64,000 bases of DNA from Capitulum mitella (Eukaryota > Arthropoda > Thecostraca > Pollicipedomorpha > Pollicipedidae). The position numbers were made by a program, and so were the translations under genes. Below are positions 12,147 through 22,700 of this stretch, piece by piece (the stretch's first letter is position 1; every line of letters starts with the position of its first letter). The notes below the pieces were generated by a model, which had not been told where the DNA came from, searched no databases, and saw only the letters and a program-made list of their open reading frames with translations. The stretch is from contig CP099843.1 in assembly GCA_030062745.1 (NCBI GenBank), positions 4,899,001 to 4,963,000 on the forward strand, in the 5' to 3' direction.

Positions 12147-12964
12147 CTAGTTGTAATAGACCTGGCTGGGCGGGGGCGGCGCCGCCTTGGCGGCCGGCGC
12201 GGCGCCGTACGGCGGCTCCGTCGACGGCACCGACGGCGTCGGGTACTGCGTCGGCACGGGCGTCGGCAGCGCGGCGCCCTCCGGGTGGAAGCCGAGCGCG
12301 TCTGCCGTGTACGAGATGGCGACGGCGGCGCCCTCGGGCGAGGTGTAGCTGTAGGAGCCGGACGCCGCGCCGCCGGCGCCCTCCTCCTGGCGCGAGATGT
12401 CGTCCTCCGAGACGAACCGGAACCGGTACGTGCCGTCGCCAGGGTGCTCGTTGGACTCCTCCAGGATGCGCACCGCCGGCTTGGCGGCGTACGCGGCGTA
12501 CGCGGCGGGCGCGGGGGCGGGGGCGGGGGCGGGGGCGGCCCTCGACTCGGCCGCCGGGGCACCGTAGCCCAGGTCGGAGGCCGACGCCGACGCGATGATG
12601 GCGAGAACGATGAACTGAAACCGCGCGTGGAAACCACGGTTACCGGCTGGGTGTACCCAACATATGTTGAAGGCTCTGGAGGGACGATGACGCTGGTTCT
12701 AAAATAAAAACGGATTTTAGGACATAAAAACGACCCAGAGCTCCCAAGGACGTGTCATTTGCCCATTGTCTCGTCTTACTTATGAACCGAATCACGTTAT
12801 GCCCATCTCGGATGCATTCAGTTACGACAAGCAGGCATTTGTGCATGCACGACCCCGCTACCTCTTGACAGATTTCCCCAGCCACCACTACGGCAGATTC
12901 TAAGCCTGGTCCGTTGGGAACTACGCCACTCGTTGCGCCCTATAGCTCCTCTCACCAGTTTCAT
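12147..12964 (-). CDS. Cuticle protein, RR-1-like chitin-binding type
   Basis: Two exons on the minus strand. Exon 1 (12964-12956) encodes only MKL and ends at a GTGAGA donor; exon 2 (12614-12147) starts after a TTTCAG acceptor. Phase 0, 158 residues. Exon 2 completes a signal peptide (FIVLAIIASASA), followed by an Ala/Pro-rich linker and the chitin_bind_4 (Rebers-Riddiford) consensus: GDGTYRFRF, GSYSYTSPEG, then YTADALGFHPEG and a Pro/Thr-rich tail ending YYN. A 3-codon first exon followed by the rest of the signal peptide is the usual structure of arthropod cuticle genes. The product should be secreted by epidermis and bind chitin in the exoskeleton. The spacing of the motif fits RR-1 better than RR-2. 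A minus-strand TATA box lies about 70 bases before the start. Confidence 0.9.
12506..12539 (+). repeat. (GGGGGC)n tract inside the cuticle CDS
   Basis: Four consecutive G5-C units on the plus strand encode the alternating Ala-Pro linker on the minus strand. Several runs of five G make it a G-quadruplex candidate on the template strand. Confidence 0.8.
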
Positions 12965-15542
12965 GGCGAGTCCGGTCCGGTCCGGCGTGCAGAGTGTGGA
13001 GCGAGTGCCGCCGCTCGCGACCGGCGCCGCTTAAATACGGTCGGCGCGGCCCCGGCGGCGGCTGGAACTGGAGCGTCCCCCCTCCGCGGGCCGTAGAGCG
13101 GCCGACCTCGTCCTGCGGCCGGTCAGACCGGGCCCCGCCGGACGCTAATGGATGGGGTTAACGGCGACCGACTGCTGGGTCATGTGGTGTCCGCCCGGCG
13201 CCGGCAGCGGGCAGCTGGGTCCGCTGGGGCGGTTAGGAGATCTGCTGATGGACAGCGGGGGAGGGTCTGAGACCGGCTGAAGGGACAGCGATGCGGCCGG
13301 CCGGCGTTGACTTGCCGACGGGGCAGTCTGGGGCCGTGGGTTGTCCGACTGGGGCGTTCGTGAGACCAGCAGACAGTTTGGGAGCGGATGGGGCCGTAGT
13401 CTGATCCTATCGGTTGAACACGGCCCAGCACGTCCCTGGGAGGCGGCCGACCGGCGCAAGAACGGCTGCACCCAGACGGAGTTCGCCGGTAGCGCAGAAG
13501 GAGCGCAGGACAGCGCAGGAGAGGTGCCGCAGGAACAGCGGCTCCGGGCCGTGGTAGTTCTTGTTCTTGTTACAAAGGCAAAGCCATCGAAAAGCAAGAA
13601 ACCTAGTGCGATCAGGACGCCTCGCCACTCAGGCGTCTTACAGAAACCGTGTCCCAGTCTCAGCCCGACCATTGATGTCGTCTGTGGGAGACGTCGATCG
13701 ACGATGCGTTTGTTCCCGTTTGCTTCACCGGTTGCAACAGCCGAGTCCGCCTATTGCACTCACTTTCCTCGGTCAGGCGTTTGATGCAAGTGCTGACATC
13801 ACCTAATAGGTCGGTCCGACATCCATGTTGTCACGGTGTCTGCAGTTATCACTGGAAGCTCCGAGCACGAAGTTATCATGTCGTGTATTTTATTGGTTCG
13901 TAAAATCAGCATTCAGAATGCGACTGAGCGGTGATTGCGCCCTGTCAGTGCGCCAGCTGGCATTGGTTGACATTTCCTCCTGGTGGAATGCTTCGACTGA
14001 AAAGACAGGTAAAAAATGACATCCTGTTGCATGCCTGTTTAGTTTTAATCATACGGTGCATTCATACGCTCATAAATGGGCACAAGAAAGAGATCTATGA
14101 CTTTAATTATCAAAAGAATACATTCGCGTCAATGCAGAGTAGAAACCGCTCCGCTGCAAGACTTTTAGACTAGACTCTGTCTGGTCCCTAAGTGCTCACA
14201 TTTGCTAAACTCATCTTTATGAAACCCCCAGCAGTGGCGTGGTTAAATTTAAAGCCAACATCTCCCTTGGTCGTGAGAAATTAGATTACGTCATCGCGTC
14301 CAGGTTGGAGGGCGGCCGGCCCCAAAGCGTGAGAGAGTGCCACGCCCACCGAGGCATTATCCACTAGCCAGCTGCATGTGAAGGGAGAGGGGAAGGGAGA
14401 GCCAAGGCATGACGGAGTCCATCGGTGCACATGCAGAGTAGTCGCATAAATCAGCTCCCATCTCAAGACCGCTGCCCGACTTCTTACATGTGGCATGTGC
14501 AACATCGCAACGGGAAGATAATGCATTTTTCGGGAGTTTCCAAAACCGAGTTCACAAGATTCAAGCATCACAGTTCACCACGGGCATCTGTTTCAAGTCC
14601 CGACCAATACCGTCTCCAATTTCACACTCCGTAAGCTTGGAAATGGCGGTCGGTCTGGCCGGGCATGGATCGAACATTCGCAGCCCTTCTCATGGATTTC
14701 TCCGAGGGGACAACAAAGCCGCTAGACTCTCGGGATTCAATGCCGAAAATCACCCTGACGACTGATACGACTTAGTAGTTTCAAAATGAGTCTCCTGTTA
14801 GCATAAAATGACTGAAACTGTAGATTCCAGCAGAACAACAGAGATATTCCACCGACACGTCCCAAAAAAAAACAGGGTATTTAGTTTCCGATGCAACAGA
14901 AATAATGGAACGGGCACTCCTCAGATGACCCGCACCTCCCCACGAAACAGAATGTCAGAGAACGATCTCTGTCGGCAGTCTGACGGTGACTGCACTAATT
15001 TCCGACTGCCGTGCAAGTCCCGCTAACTCGGCGTAATCGCTCGGACCTGGCATGCATTTGCATGCCCTGCAACATCCCGGCTGACCCTGACCCGACCGCG
15101 AGTGACAGCTCCCAGCTGTCGATCTCCTAGTGCGGCGCTCGCGGGCGAAGAATGGTTCATCATCATCACCTTCTCAAAACGGACGTGATGATGACGTCAG
15201 CACTGGGCTGAACACCCCGACAGCTTCAGGCATATCAGCCCCGTAGTGGATCTAACCTACCAAAGAAAGGCAAACAATGACAGTTTTTACCAATTATGAA
15301 ACTAGTGGCTGCCTCTACTAATACAATACAGTCTCCTTTATTATTTTTAGTTTTATCTAAAATATTTGCAGCTTGCAAACAGCGAGTTAGCAAGGCCACC
15401 GCTAAATGATATGGAAACATTCCAATCCGACAAGGGATCAATCAATTGCGAAACCGTACTGCGAAGTCGACTGCATTTCTCGCGTTCAGGCAGCGCGCCA
15501 AGTAACAAGCACCGGCCTCACGTGGCGCAGAGAGATTACGAA
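12965..15542. other. Intergenic region between the cuticle gene and SVWC gene 1
   Basis: The first 200 bases are GC-rich promoter sequence of the cuticle gene. A 175-codon minus-strand ORF at 13145-13672 is low in complexity and matches nothing I know. The rest is anonymous. A palindromic TGACGTCA lies at 15192-15199. No further gene is supported. Confidence 0.45.
13031..13038 (-). promoter_or_regulatory. TATA box of the cuticle protein gene
   Basis: On the minus strand the sequence reads GTATTTAAG, a good TATA variant, in a GC-rich setting. It would place transcription start near 13000-13005, giving a 5' UTR of about 40 bases before the ATG at 12964. Confidence 0.6.
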
Positions 15543-15550
15543 TGACGTCA
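15543..15550. promoter_or_regulatory. CRE-type site TGACGTCA upstream of SVWC gene 1
   Basis: A perfect 8-bp CREB/ATF palindrome about 160 bases before the probable transcription start, with a second perfect copy at 15192-15199. Function is inferred from the motif only. Confidence 0.35.
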
Positions 15551-15673
15551 GAGCCGGCGAGCCCAGAGCGTGATTGACACGATCGCTGCCGCGGCGCGCG
15601 TCCACGTGCGCGTGAGGCGCCCCTCGTGCGTCCGAGCCTGTCCGGTGGTAATCCCAGCGACGAGTGCGGCCGG

Positions 15674-15707
15674 TTTTTAACAGGGCTCAGCCGAGCTGCC
15701 GGGCAGT
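15674..15707 (+). promoter_or_regulatory. Core promoter of SVWC gene 1
   Basis: TTTTTAA at 15674-15680 is followed 30 bases later by GCAGTG (CAGT at 15704-15707), the normal TATA-to-initiator distance in arthropods. The ATG is about 40 bases downstream. Confidence 0.5.
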
Positions 15708-15747
15708 GCGCTGCCGGAGACGGACAGGAAGGGACAGAGAACGGAGC

Positions 15748-17393
15748 ATGGCCCATCGAGCGCTGCTGATCTGCACGGCGCTGGTGGCGGTCCCGGCCTG
15801 CTGGAGCTTCTCCGACGTCACCCCAGTCACCCGAGAGCCAGGTGAGAGGACGACTGCAGCGTTCCGCGAGTCGACGGTGTTCTTCGGCCGAAAACCCGGT
15901 CTCCGTTGCTCGTGAACTCGGGCATGTGACCGGAATGGTTGGTTCTCCCTGCCAGTGATCAAGTTAAGGTTTCTGAATAAATGTTTCTGGTGCGAAATGC
16001 ACTCAATGCATGCAAGGACACTCATCTCGTGACGGGCTTATTCATTTATTTTGCGTATCCCGAAGGCAACTGCCAAGCAATTTCTGTAGCGACGTTTTCT
16101 GATTCCCGGCAACGATTTCGACTGAACGGCGGTCTTTCCAGGAAGACAGTTCTTAAACGCGACAGACGATCGTCGAATACGACATTTTACCGATAGTTTT
16201 CATCGAGTCGACAGTTTTTACGAGGAACCCGTTAATCTGCCGCAGTCCCACCGTTTAGCTCGGGTTCTGATGCTTAGAGTCCATGATTTGACCCCTATTC
16301 AGACGTTGGGTGGGGTATAAGTATCCGAAGCGACAAGCAAAGATCAACGGCCGCGATGCAGTGACGCCCTTCCAATATGTTCCAACCAGCGGGCTCGTCG
16401 GCGGTGGCCAGACTGGGCTGTCTCCCAGTCGGCCGACGAAAACTGACCGTCTCTCCCTGTTCCTGCGCACAGGCCACGAAGCTGAGTGCTGGGTGTCGAC
16501 GATGAATGCCTACTACAAGCTCGATTCGACATGGACAGAGGTCGGAAAGTGTGAGAGGGGCTCCTGTCGGAGATACAGCGACAGGTGGAACTACATCGAC
16601 AGAGAGGGGTGCGTTCGGCAGAAGGTGTTTTTTGATGTGGTAAAAGTGTGTCGAGTAATGCACGTTGCCGAGGCGCATATGGCATTTAACTCAAACTTAT
16701 CCGATGACAAGCTACCGGCTGTCTTCACTGGTTCTATAGTCTTTGTTTTATTATCTCCGGCTTTATTCGAATGAGTTGCTGGTTGATATCTTGGATTAGA
16801 GTTCGTCCTGAGCAGAATTTGTTACATGGACTGGGAATCCTTCTCTGATAATCAAACCGCAGGGAAGGTCTGATTGCTCTGTGGCGAAGGTTTAATATTC
16901 CGCAAAAGACGGGACACGACCGTGTGGTACTCGGCTTGATCCAACATTGACCAGTTACCAGCTGGCTCTCGGGTCAGACGTTGAGCGCCGCTGCTTCTCA
17001 GGACGGGGAGACAATGGAAAGGGCGTATTCAGGATTTTCCCAAGGAGGGGGCCAGGACAAACTTACCCCCCTCAAAGCTTGAAATCTCCTCAAATTTGGG
17101 CCACTTTATTTTCAGGTTCCCTAAAGTTTTATCGATTTCGTTTCTGTTACATAAAGGAGCACTCATTTCTCCGCCACAAGAGGAGGGCCATGGCCCTCTT
17201 GACCCCTTTCCCCAGGCTACGCCCCTGACGTTTCTGTACCAGCTGAGCTACCAACTGTCGTCCCGGCAGGTGTTTCCCGGTGCGGCCGCCCGCCGGGTGC
17301 CGTCTGACCGCGCCGGACGCCAGGCGCCACAGACCGTACCCGGACTGCTGCCCGGTGCTGGTCTGCGAGCCGGCCGGTCAGCCGGCGCGCTGA
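15748..17393 (+). CDS. SVWC (single von Willebrand factor C domain, Vago-type) secreted protein 1
   Basis: Exons 15748-15841, 16473-16608 and 17270-17393; phases 1 and 2 agree at both junctions; 117 residues. Exon 1 encodes a signal peptide (MAHRALLICTALVAVPACWS). The mature part has exactly eight cysteines in the SVWC order: ECW, GKC, GSC, then REGCF, AGC, YPDCC and VLVC. The C-x4-C pair and the terminal YPDCCP motif are diagnostic. SVWC proteins are an arthropod family; members such as Drosophila Vago and shrimp SVWC/Vago are induced by infection or stress and act as secreted factors. The second SVWC gene about 9.3 kb downstream has the same exon plan. Intron 2 contains a repeat fragment (about 17030-17226). 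A 105-bp copy of the end of exon 3 follows directly after the stop. Confidence 0.88.
17030..17226. repeat. Interspersed repeat fragment in SVWC1 intron 2
   Basis: The segment begins CCCAAGGAGGGGGCCAGG and ends with a CCAGGCTACGCCCCTG stretch. This 'cccct...ctacgcccctg' boundary style recurs in other repeat copies of the window (near 19120, 25020-25060 and 52770). Class not determined. Confidence 0.45.
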
Positions 17394-17520
17394 CCCGCCC
17401 GTCTGCCTCTGCCCGCGCCGGGCGCCAGGCGCCACAGACCGTACCCGGACTGCTGCCCAGTGCTGGTCTGCGAGCCGGCCGGCCTGCCGGCGCGCTGACC
17501 CGCCGTCTGCCTCTGCCCGC
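17311..17520 (+). repeat. 105-bp tandem duplication of the SVWC1 terminal exon
   Basis: 17311-17415 and 17416-17520 are near-identical with an offset of exactly 105 bases (35 codons). Each contains the YPDCCP end of the protein and its own TGA (17391-17393 and 17496-17498). In the normal frame translation stops in the first copy, so the second lies in the 3' UTR. Confidence 0.9.
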
Positions 17521-18070
17521 GCCGACAGTCGGCAGCGGACGTCCGCGACAGCGACTCGCTTGCGTAGTCGCTGGACAAGACGGAGAACTGTGGTGCCTGG
17601 GTGTGACAGCTTTGAGCGGTGTACCCTTTTGGACGTTACTGCTGAATATCGCGGAACGTTTCTTGTCGACCTTAGTCGGAATGAGAGGAAGATAAAAACG
17701 CAGGCGACCGGGATATTCGCGAAGGCTTTTAGGCTTTTGCCGGAAGTGCGAAAAATTTCTTGCCATTCAAACGCTGAACCGGCTTTCAGAATACCGACAC
17801 CAGGGCTGGAAATATTTCAGACGTCGTCGTTTTAGATGATCTCAGCAAATTCAGTCTTATTTTTTTTTACTTCGTCGAAAATGTGTTCAGGACATATTCT
17901 GTGGTGTGTCCGTATACATCGCGTACATCAGTAAATTAGCTTTTTGCACGACTCTCCCACGCCGCCAATGATACATGGAGCCTCTAGGAAGTGTATTTAC
18001 TTTCTAACGAGTTCATATCGTAGTAAGTTGTATGACCCATGCCACTAGAGGATGGACATTTGGTTTCAAG
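17521..18070. other. Intergenic stretch after SVWC gene 1
   Basis: Presumed 3' UTR and flank. No clear AATAAA and no gene seen. Confidence 0.4.
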
Positions 18071-18071
18071 G

Positions 18072-19283
18072 GACTTATCCCTATTCCCGGAGGGCTAGAC
18101 GATATGGTCGATTCCCGGCAGGGAGGATTCGGCCCTCCCCTGAGATCTCGAGAATTACACATCCGATTTCATCGCAACAAACGGCAATCGATTTGCCATG
18201 ACGTGAACTACATTTTTATAAAAAGAAATTTTCAAAATTTTGAAATGTGTGGATACAGGGGGGCAACAATGTCAAAATGGGGGGTACTTTTGGACTTCTT
18301 ATAACTCCGTTGTTTTTGGACCGATTTCGATGAAACTGGCATGAATCGAGAGATTATGGATGGGGCTTTTACCATGGGTACACAAAGCGGAAATTTTGAG
18401 AAAATTCATGGGCGTTCACAGGGTTTCAAAAATAGGAGGATTAATTTTCTAACAACTGAATGAACAAAAGAGGCAAAATCAATTTTTTGGCTTCTGCTAG
18501 TCATGTTATGCTACAGAAGTACAAATCGCATCACCTTCTTTGTATAATGTTAGCATAGGCGGTGCCAGGGACATGAAAAAGGGGGAACTGTCAAGGTCAC
18601 ACGTTCTTCAGATCAGCCTGTGACCTTTGACCTTAAATGACCTCCAGTGACCTTGGGGTCACTTGAAATGATCTCGTGTGCAATAAATATTGTCTGTAAA
18701 CGTTTTCAATCATTTTAATTCACTCTATTTCAAAAATTTCATTTTATGGCTATTGCGATATATGGTACGCGCACTGACATTTCAGGTCATACCTCCGTGA
18801 CCCGACCTGATATCAAGCTGAAACTTGGTAAACAAGTAGAGGGCATTGTTCTGCGTCATATATATTCCGGGTGTGGCATTTGAAAAAACGGCGCCGAAAT
18901 TATAGCAAAAAAACAAATTTTGTCTTTTGACCTTGACCTGACCTTGTAAAATGACCTCAGATAAACTAAATTGTATCCGCACATTGCCCAACTATTTAGC
19001 TGTATATCCATATAAAGTTTTAAGTTCTATCTTAAAAACTCTGTTTTTGGCAGACATTTTCCTTTTACCCTCAACATGGCCAAAAATGACTGAGGTGCCT
19101 CCCAAAAACGTTGCCTGGCTCCGCCCCTGAGCAAAAAAAATTTGAAATTTTGTCACGAGGCGTAGAAAGAATAGCTAGGAAAAGTGACCAAGTTTCGTGA
19201 GACTGCGTTAAAAAGCCTGGAATTGGCAAGCAAAAAACCCGAGGGGGGCGGATTCCGCCTCCCCCGCCGGGAATAGGGTTAAT
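18072..19283. mobile_element. 1.2 kb non-autonomous element with short TIRs, copy A
   Basis: Bounded by inverted CCTATTCCCGG...CCGGGAATAGG ends (TIR about 17 bp, consensus near ATTAACCCTATTCCCGG). Interior is AT-rich, without ORFs, with repeated TGACCT/AGGTCA half-sites around 18600-18670 and 18930. A reverse-oriented copy is at 46676-47878: matching parts include the GATCTCGAG segment with CGGCAGGG, and the GCCTGGCTCCGCCCCTGAGC segment. Confidence 0.8.
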
Positions 19284-19652
19284 CAAGACCAAGATTACTT
19301 GACATTGGAATAAAGATAATTTCCATGGCATGTTTCTCTCCTATGACTTTTCCTCGTATCGGGATCCATTTCTAAGTGGAAATTGGCCAGCACCAACGCT
19401 AGATCGCTGACGAACTGCTGGAGAGCTGGCGCCGGGCCGCACCCATCCTCTCCTTATCGTGAGCACCGGTTCGCGTCCGCAAAACAACCTCCTCTTAACA
19501 CAAAGAAAACGGCGGCCAAACCCCGCTCCTTGGTCCAACAGGTCTGCAGTAATCCCAATTCGACAGAACTCTGACAAATGCCAAACGAAACCAAACGTCG
19601 CGACATCTTGAGGCATGTTGTTAGTTTCTCAAAGTTATCGGTTATCTGCTGA

Positions 19653-19654
<2 letters not shown>
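19284..19654. other. Spacer between the 1.2 kb element and a TA microsatellite
   Basis: No gene or clear repeat seen. Confidence 0.4.

Positions 19655-19722
<68 letters not shown>
19655..19722. repeat. (TA)n microsatellite at the transposon boundary
   Basis: About 68 bases of TA that abut the left end of the large TIR transposon, so the element seems to have inserted in a TA run. Confidence 0.95.
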
Positions 19723-19725
<3 letters not shown>

Positions 19726-22700
19726 GTCATTCCATGCCAACTCAACCAATAAAAGTGCGATTTTACACGGCACCCGCCCAGATTTTTACGGCATTAAGTC
19801 CTAGGGGGTTCTTCATAGCCCGGATCCCGAATATCGGGTCGAAATCGCCCCCTAGCAAATAGTTTGGCTGCTACAGTGACGTCAATTTATGACATCACAC
19901 AGTGTTTAGCAATCTTTGAAGCGTTGTATCTCCGAAAGTTGATGAGATATTTCAAATCGGTCACCGGCATTTCGGAGACCATTGTTGGACATTTTATTTG
20001 TGTACTAGTTTTGTATTTTCGACTTCTTAGAAATACATTATATTATCGATTAAAAAATGTAAAGCTAAATTTAAACACTTATATGGTCTTCGATTTTCTT
20101 AAAAATGAGATGTATGAAATCTGCATGTTTTCTCACCCTGGAACCGTCGAGAAAACAATGGGTATCGCATAACAACATATCCTAACGTCGCGCGTTCTCC
20201 TGTGGCTTCTCGCCAGACACCCGCCGGAGCGACGCGCCGATTACCACTTCACCAAGGTGGCGCTCGACGCGGCCGCGGAGGCCGAATGGGAGTGGAGTCT
20301 GGGGGGGTTGTCGCCGTCTTGTTTATGATCATCCCTTTGACCATGATTGTTTTGAAATGTAAAGAGTTGACAAATTGTGTGGATATTGGATGTAGACCGA
20401 CGTGGGCCGTTTTACCACTAGAAATCGCTCCGCCTGCCCTAAAATGAATTACTGAGCAATGTTTCACAAAGTTCACTGAATGTTGATCACTGTATTCTGA
20501 CAAGCATGTGCACGTCGACTGAAAAAATTATCATGACATGGGTACCGCACAGACACGATCTTCCTGTCGCATTACCTCACTGTTACGACCAGAGAACTGC
20601 CGTATTCACCTCATTCCATCACACGGTCTGAAACCTTCGGCTCGAGATGCTTGCCGATGTTTCGTATGCGTCCACCGTTGTTGAATTGACAGGCCTAAAG
20701 CAGTGAAATCCCCTGGTGCCTTTGATTTGTGTGGCTTCATCAAATCTACTCTTCAGCTTGGAGTCATTTTTGGCTATGTCGGACTCCGAAACGTAGAAGA
20801 AGTGAATGCCTATAACAAGCATTATTCACAGCTCTTAGTAGCTTATTAATATTTGCACATCCAACAATGAACGAACTTAGTCAGCAGGTATTATCGGTTA
20901 TGCAGTACAGTGTCGGAGAATACAGCTGTCCAAAAAATGTTAAAAATTCCTGCTGAATCGCAAAGTTATCTGACTATAGGTTAATTGATTTACTGAGATT
21001 ACACATTTTGTAGCTTAATGGTTTTGCAAGTTTTTCTTATAAGACATTATCACTAAAATATCGATGAAATCAATGTGAGACTGTTCAGGCTTAAAGAAAA
21101 CAACATTTGCAGTATAGAATATTATTCATTGTGTTTTACCATGCACTGAGGTTTTGCAGAAGAGGAACATGGCCTCCGGCGTGCAGATCTGGTCTGCCTC
21201 TGGTCTCTGCAGGCCGGCACGAGCTGTGAGTCTTTTTGTGGTGCCACCGATGCCGTCACATGGCCCCTTGCCGTGACAGGTGGCAAAGAAATGCCACTCA
21301 CACTCTATCCCGAAGTCTTCTTTGTGTATGGTCATGTTCCTGATAGTAAACTTGTTCTTGTACTGTGAGACGGCACCATCGGTGAAGTAGCGAACTTTGC
21401 GTACGTCTGGGTGTCGAGATTTGACGCTCTCCAGCACTTCACATTGGAACGCAAACACAGCTTGTGTACTGTGTTTCAGGCTGTCGCTTATTACACAGTA
21501 ACTATCACAATACACTTCGTCGCTAGATTTCGTATACACTAAGAAAGGGTGTACGGTCGCTTGGGCATTTTGCCAATAAGATCCCTGGATTGCGTCTTGT
21601 ACGACGAAAGAGTAATTTTTAGCAAAATCACCCATAACTATCGCCTCTTGGGGGGTTAGCCTGCCTTTCAGCTCCTTTAGATGAGTGTTTTGTGCTAGCG
21701 CAATGTAGTGATGGGACCGAAGTCGTGCGATAGAGCTTACTAAGGTGTCTATAAACTCGTCCTCGTTTGTCGTACAGAGGCAAGAGTTGTTCGATCTGTG
21801 CTCAACCACTGCTTGTATTCTACTTCCTCTACGTCCAAGGCCTCTTCCTCGTCTAAGAATGTTCGAAGTTTCCCGTCCCCGGGACATTCCTTACATTTGC
21901 CAAGCATGCACGTTTCTTTCTGAAGATCGCAACCTGCCATTTTCATGAGGTTGTCAGCGCTAAAATCTGGGCGTACTGACTTTAGCATGAGTTTTGGATT
22001 TTGATGGTGGACGCAAATGCATACAGAATGTGTGCCACTTGCTCCTGCCAAAACGCACCATGGCGGCCTGAGGCTAGCAAATACTGAAAATCCTACGGGC
22101 TCGGCAGTTTCAGATTTATGCTGTTGGTAAATTTCTCGTAGATTTGAAAGCACCAGACGTTTCTGGTGGTGACGTTTTTCCCCATCAGGATCACGTACGC
22201 TGACCGTGTCTTTTTGGCCAGGACACAACCTGCTAATATCGTCTTGTTCATAAAACTGTTGGACTTTTTTCTTTTTCTCGTCTGAAACGGTAAACGACGG
22301 CTTCTTTGGACCTGGCTTGGCCATTACACCTTCCGCTGCCTTTAGCGCTCGACTTCGTTTCACTATATGAATGGTGGCGCCAAACTTTGCGGCTGTTTTT
22401 TTCGATCGTGAACGGTGATAATGTCAAGATTTGGAGCTTGGTTGGGCATGAAGTTGTAGGATGATTGAATTTATCAACCAGCTCAGTATCATTTTTCTTA
22501 CAGCTCTATGTTTGGAACCGCCTCGTCGCCCCTGGACTTTTCTTGGTCAGAATCGACTTCAACACCATATGAAGCTGATAGACGTTTAGGCACCGCAGTT
22601 TTCACAGACGCTAGTTTGCTTCGGCCTTTCTGTTTCCTTTGATGCCCTTTCAGCCCGCCTGAAACAAAAGAGAGAAGGGTTCCTTTCTAAACACGTCTAA

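Noticed and set aside
12131-12637. Arg/Pro-rich minus-strand ORF
   Set aside because: Out-of-frame reading of the cuticle exon.
13145-13672. 175-codon minus-strand ORF with a hydrophobic stretch
   Set aside because: Mostly Ser/Pro/Arg low-complexity residues, no signal-peptide start or known domain, and no supporting splice structure.
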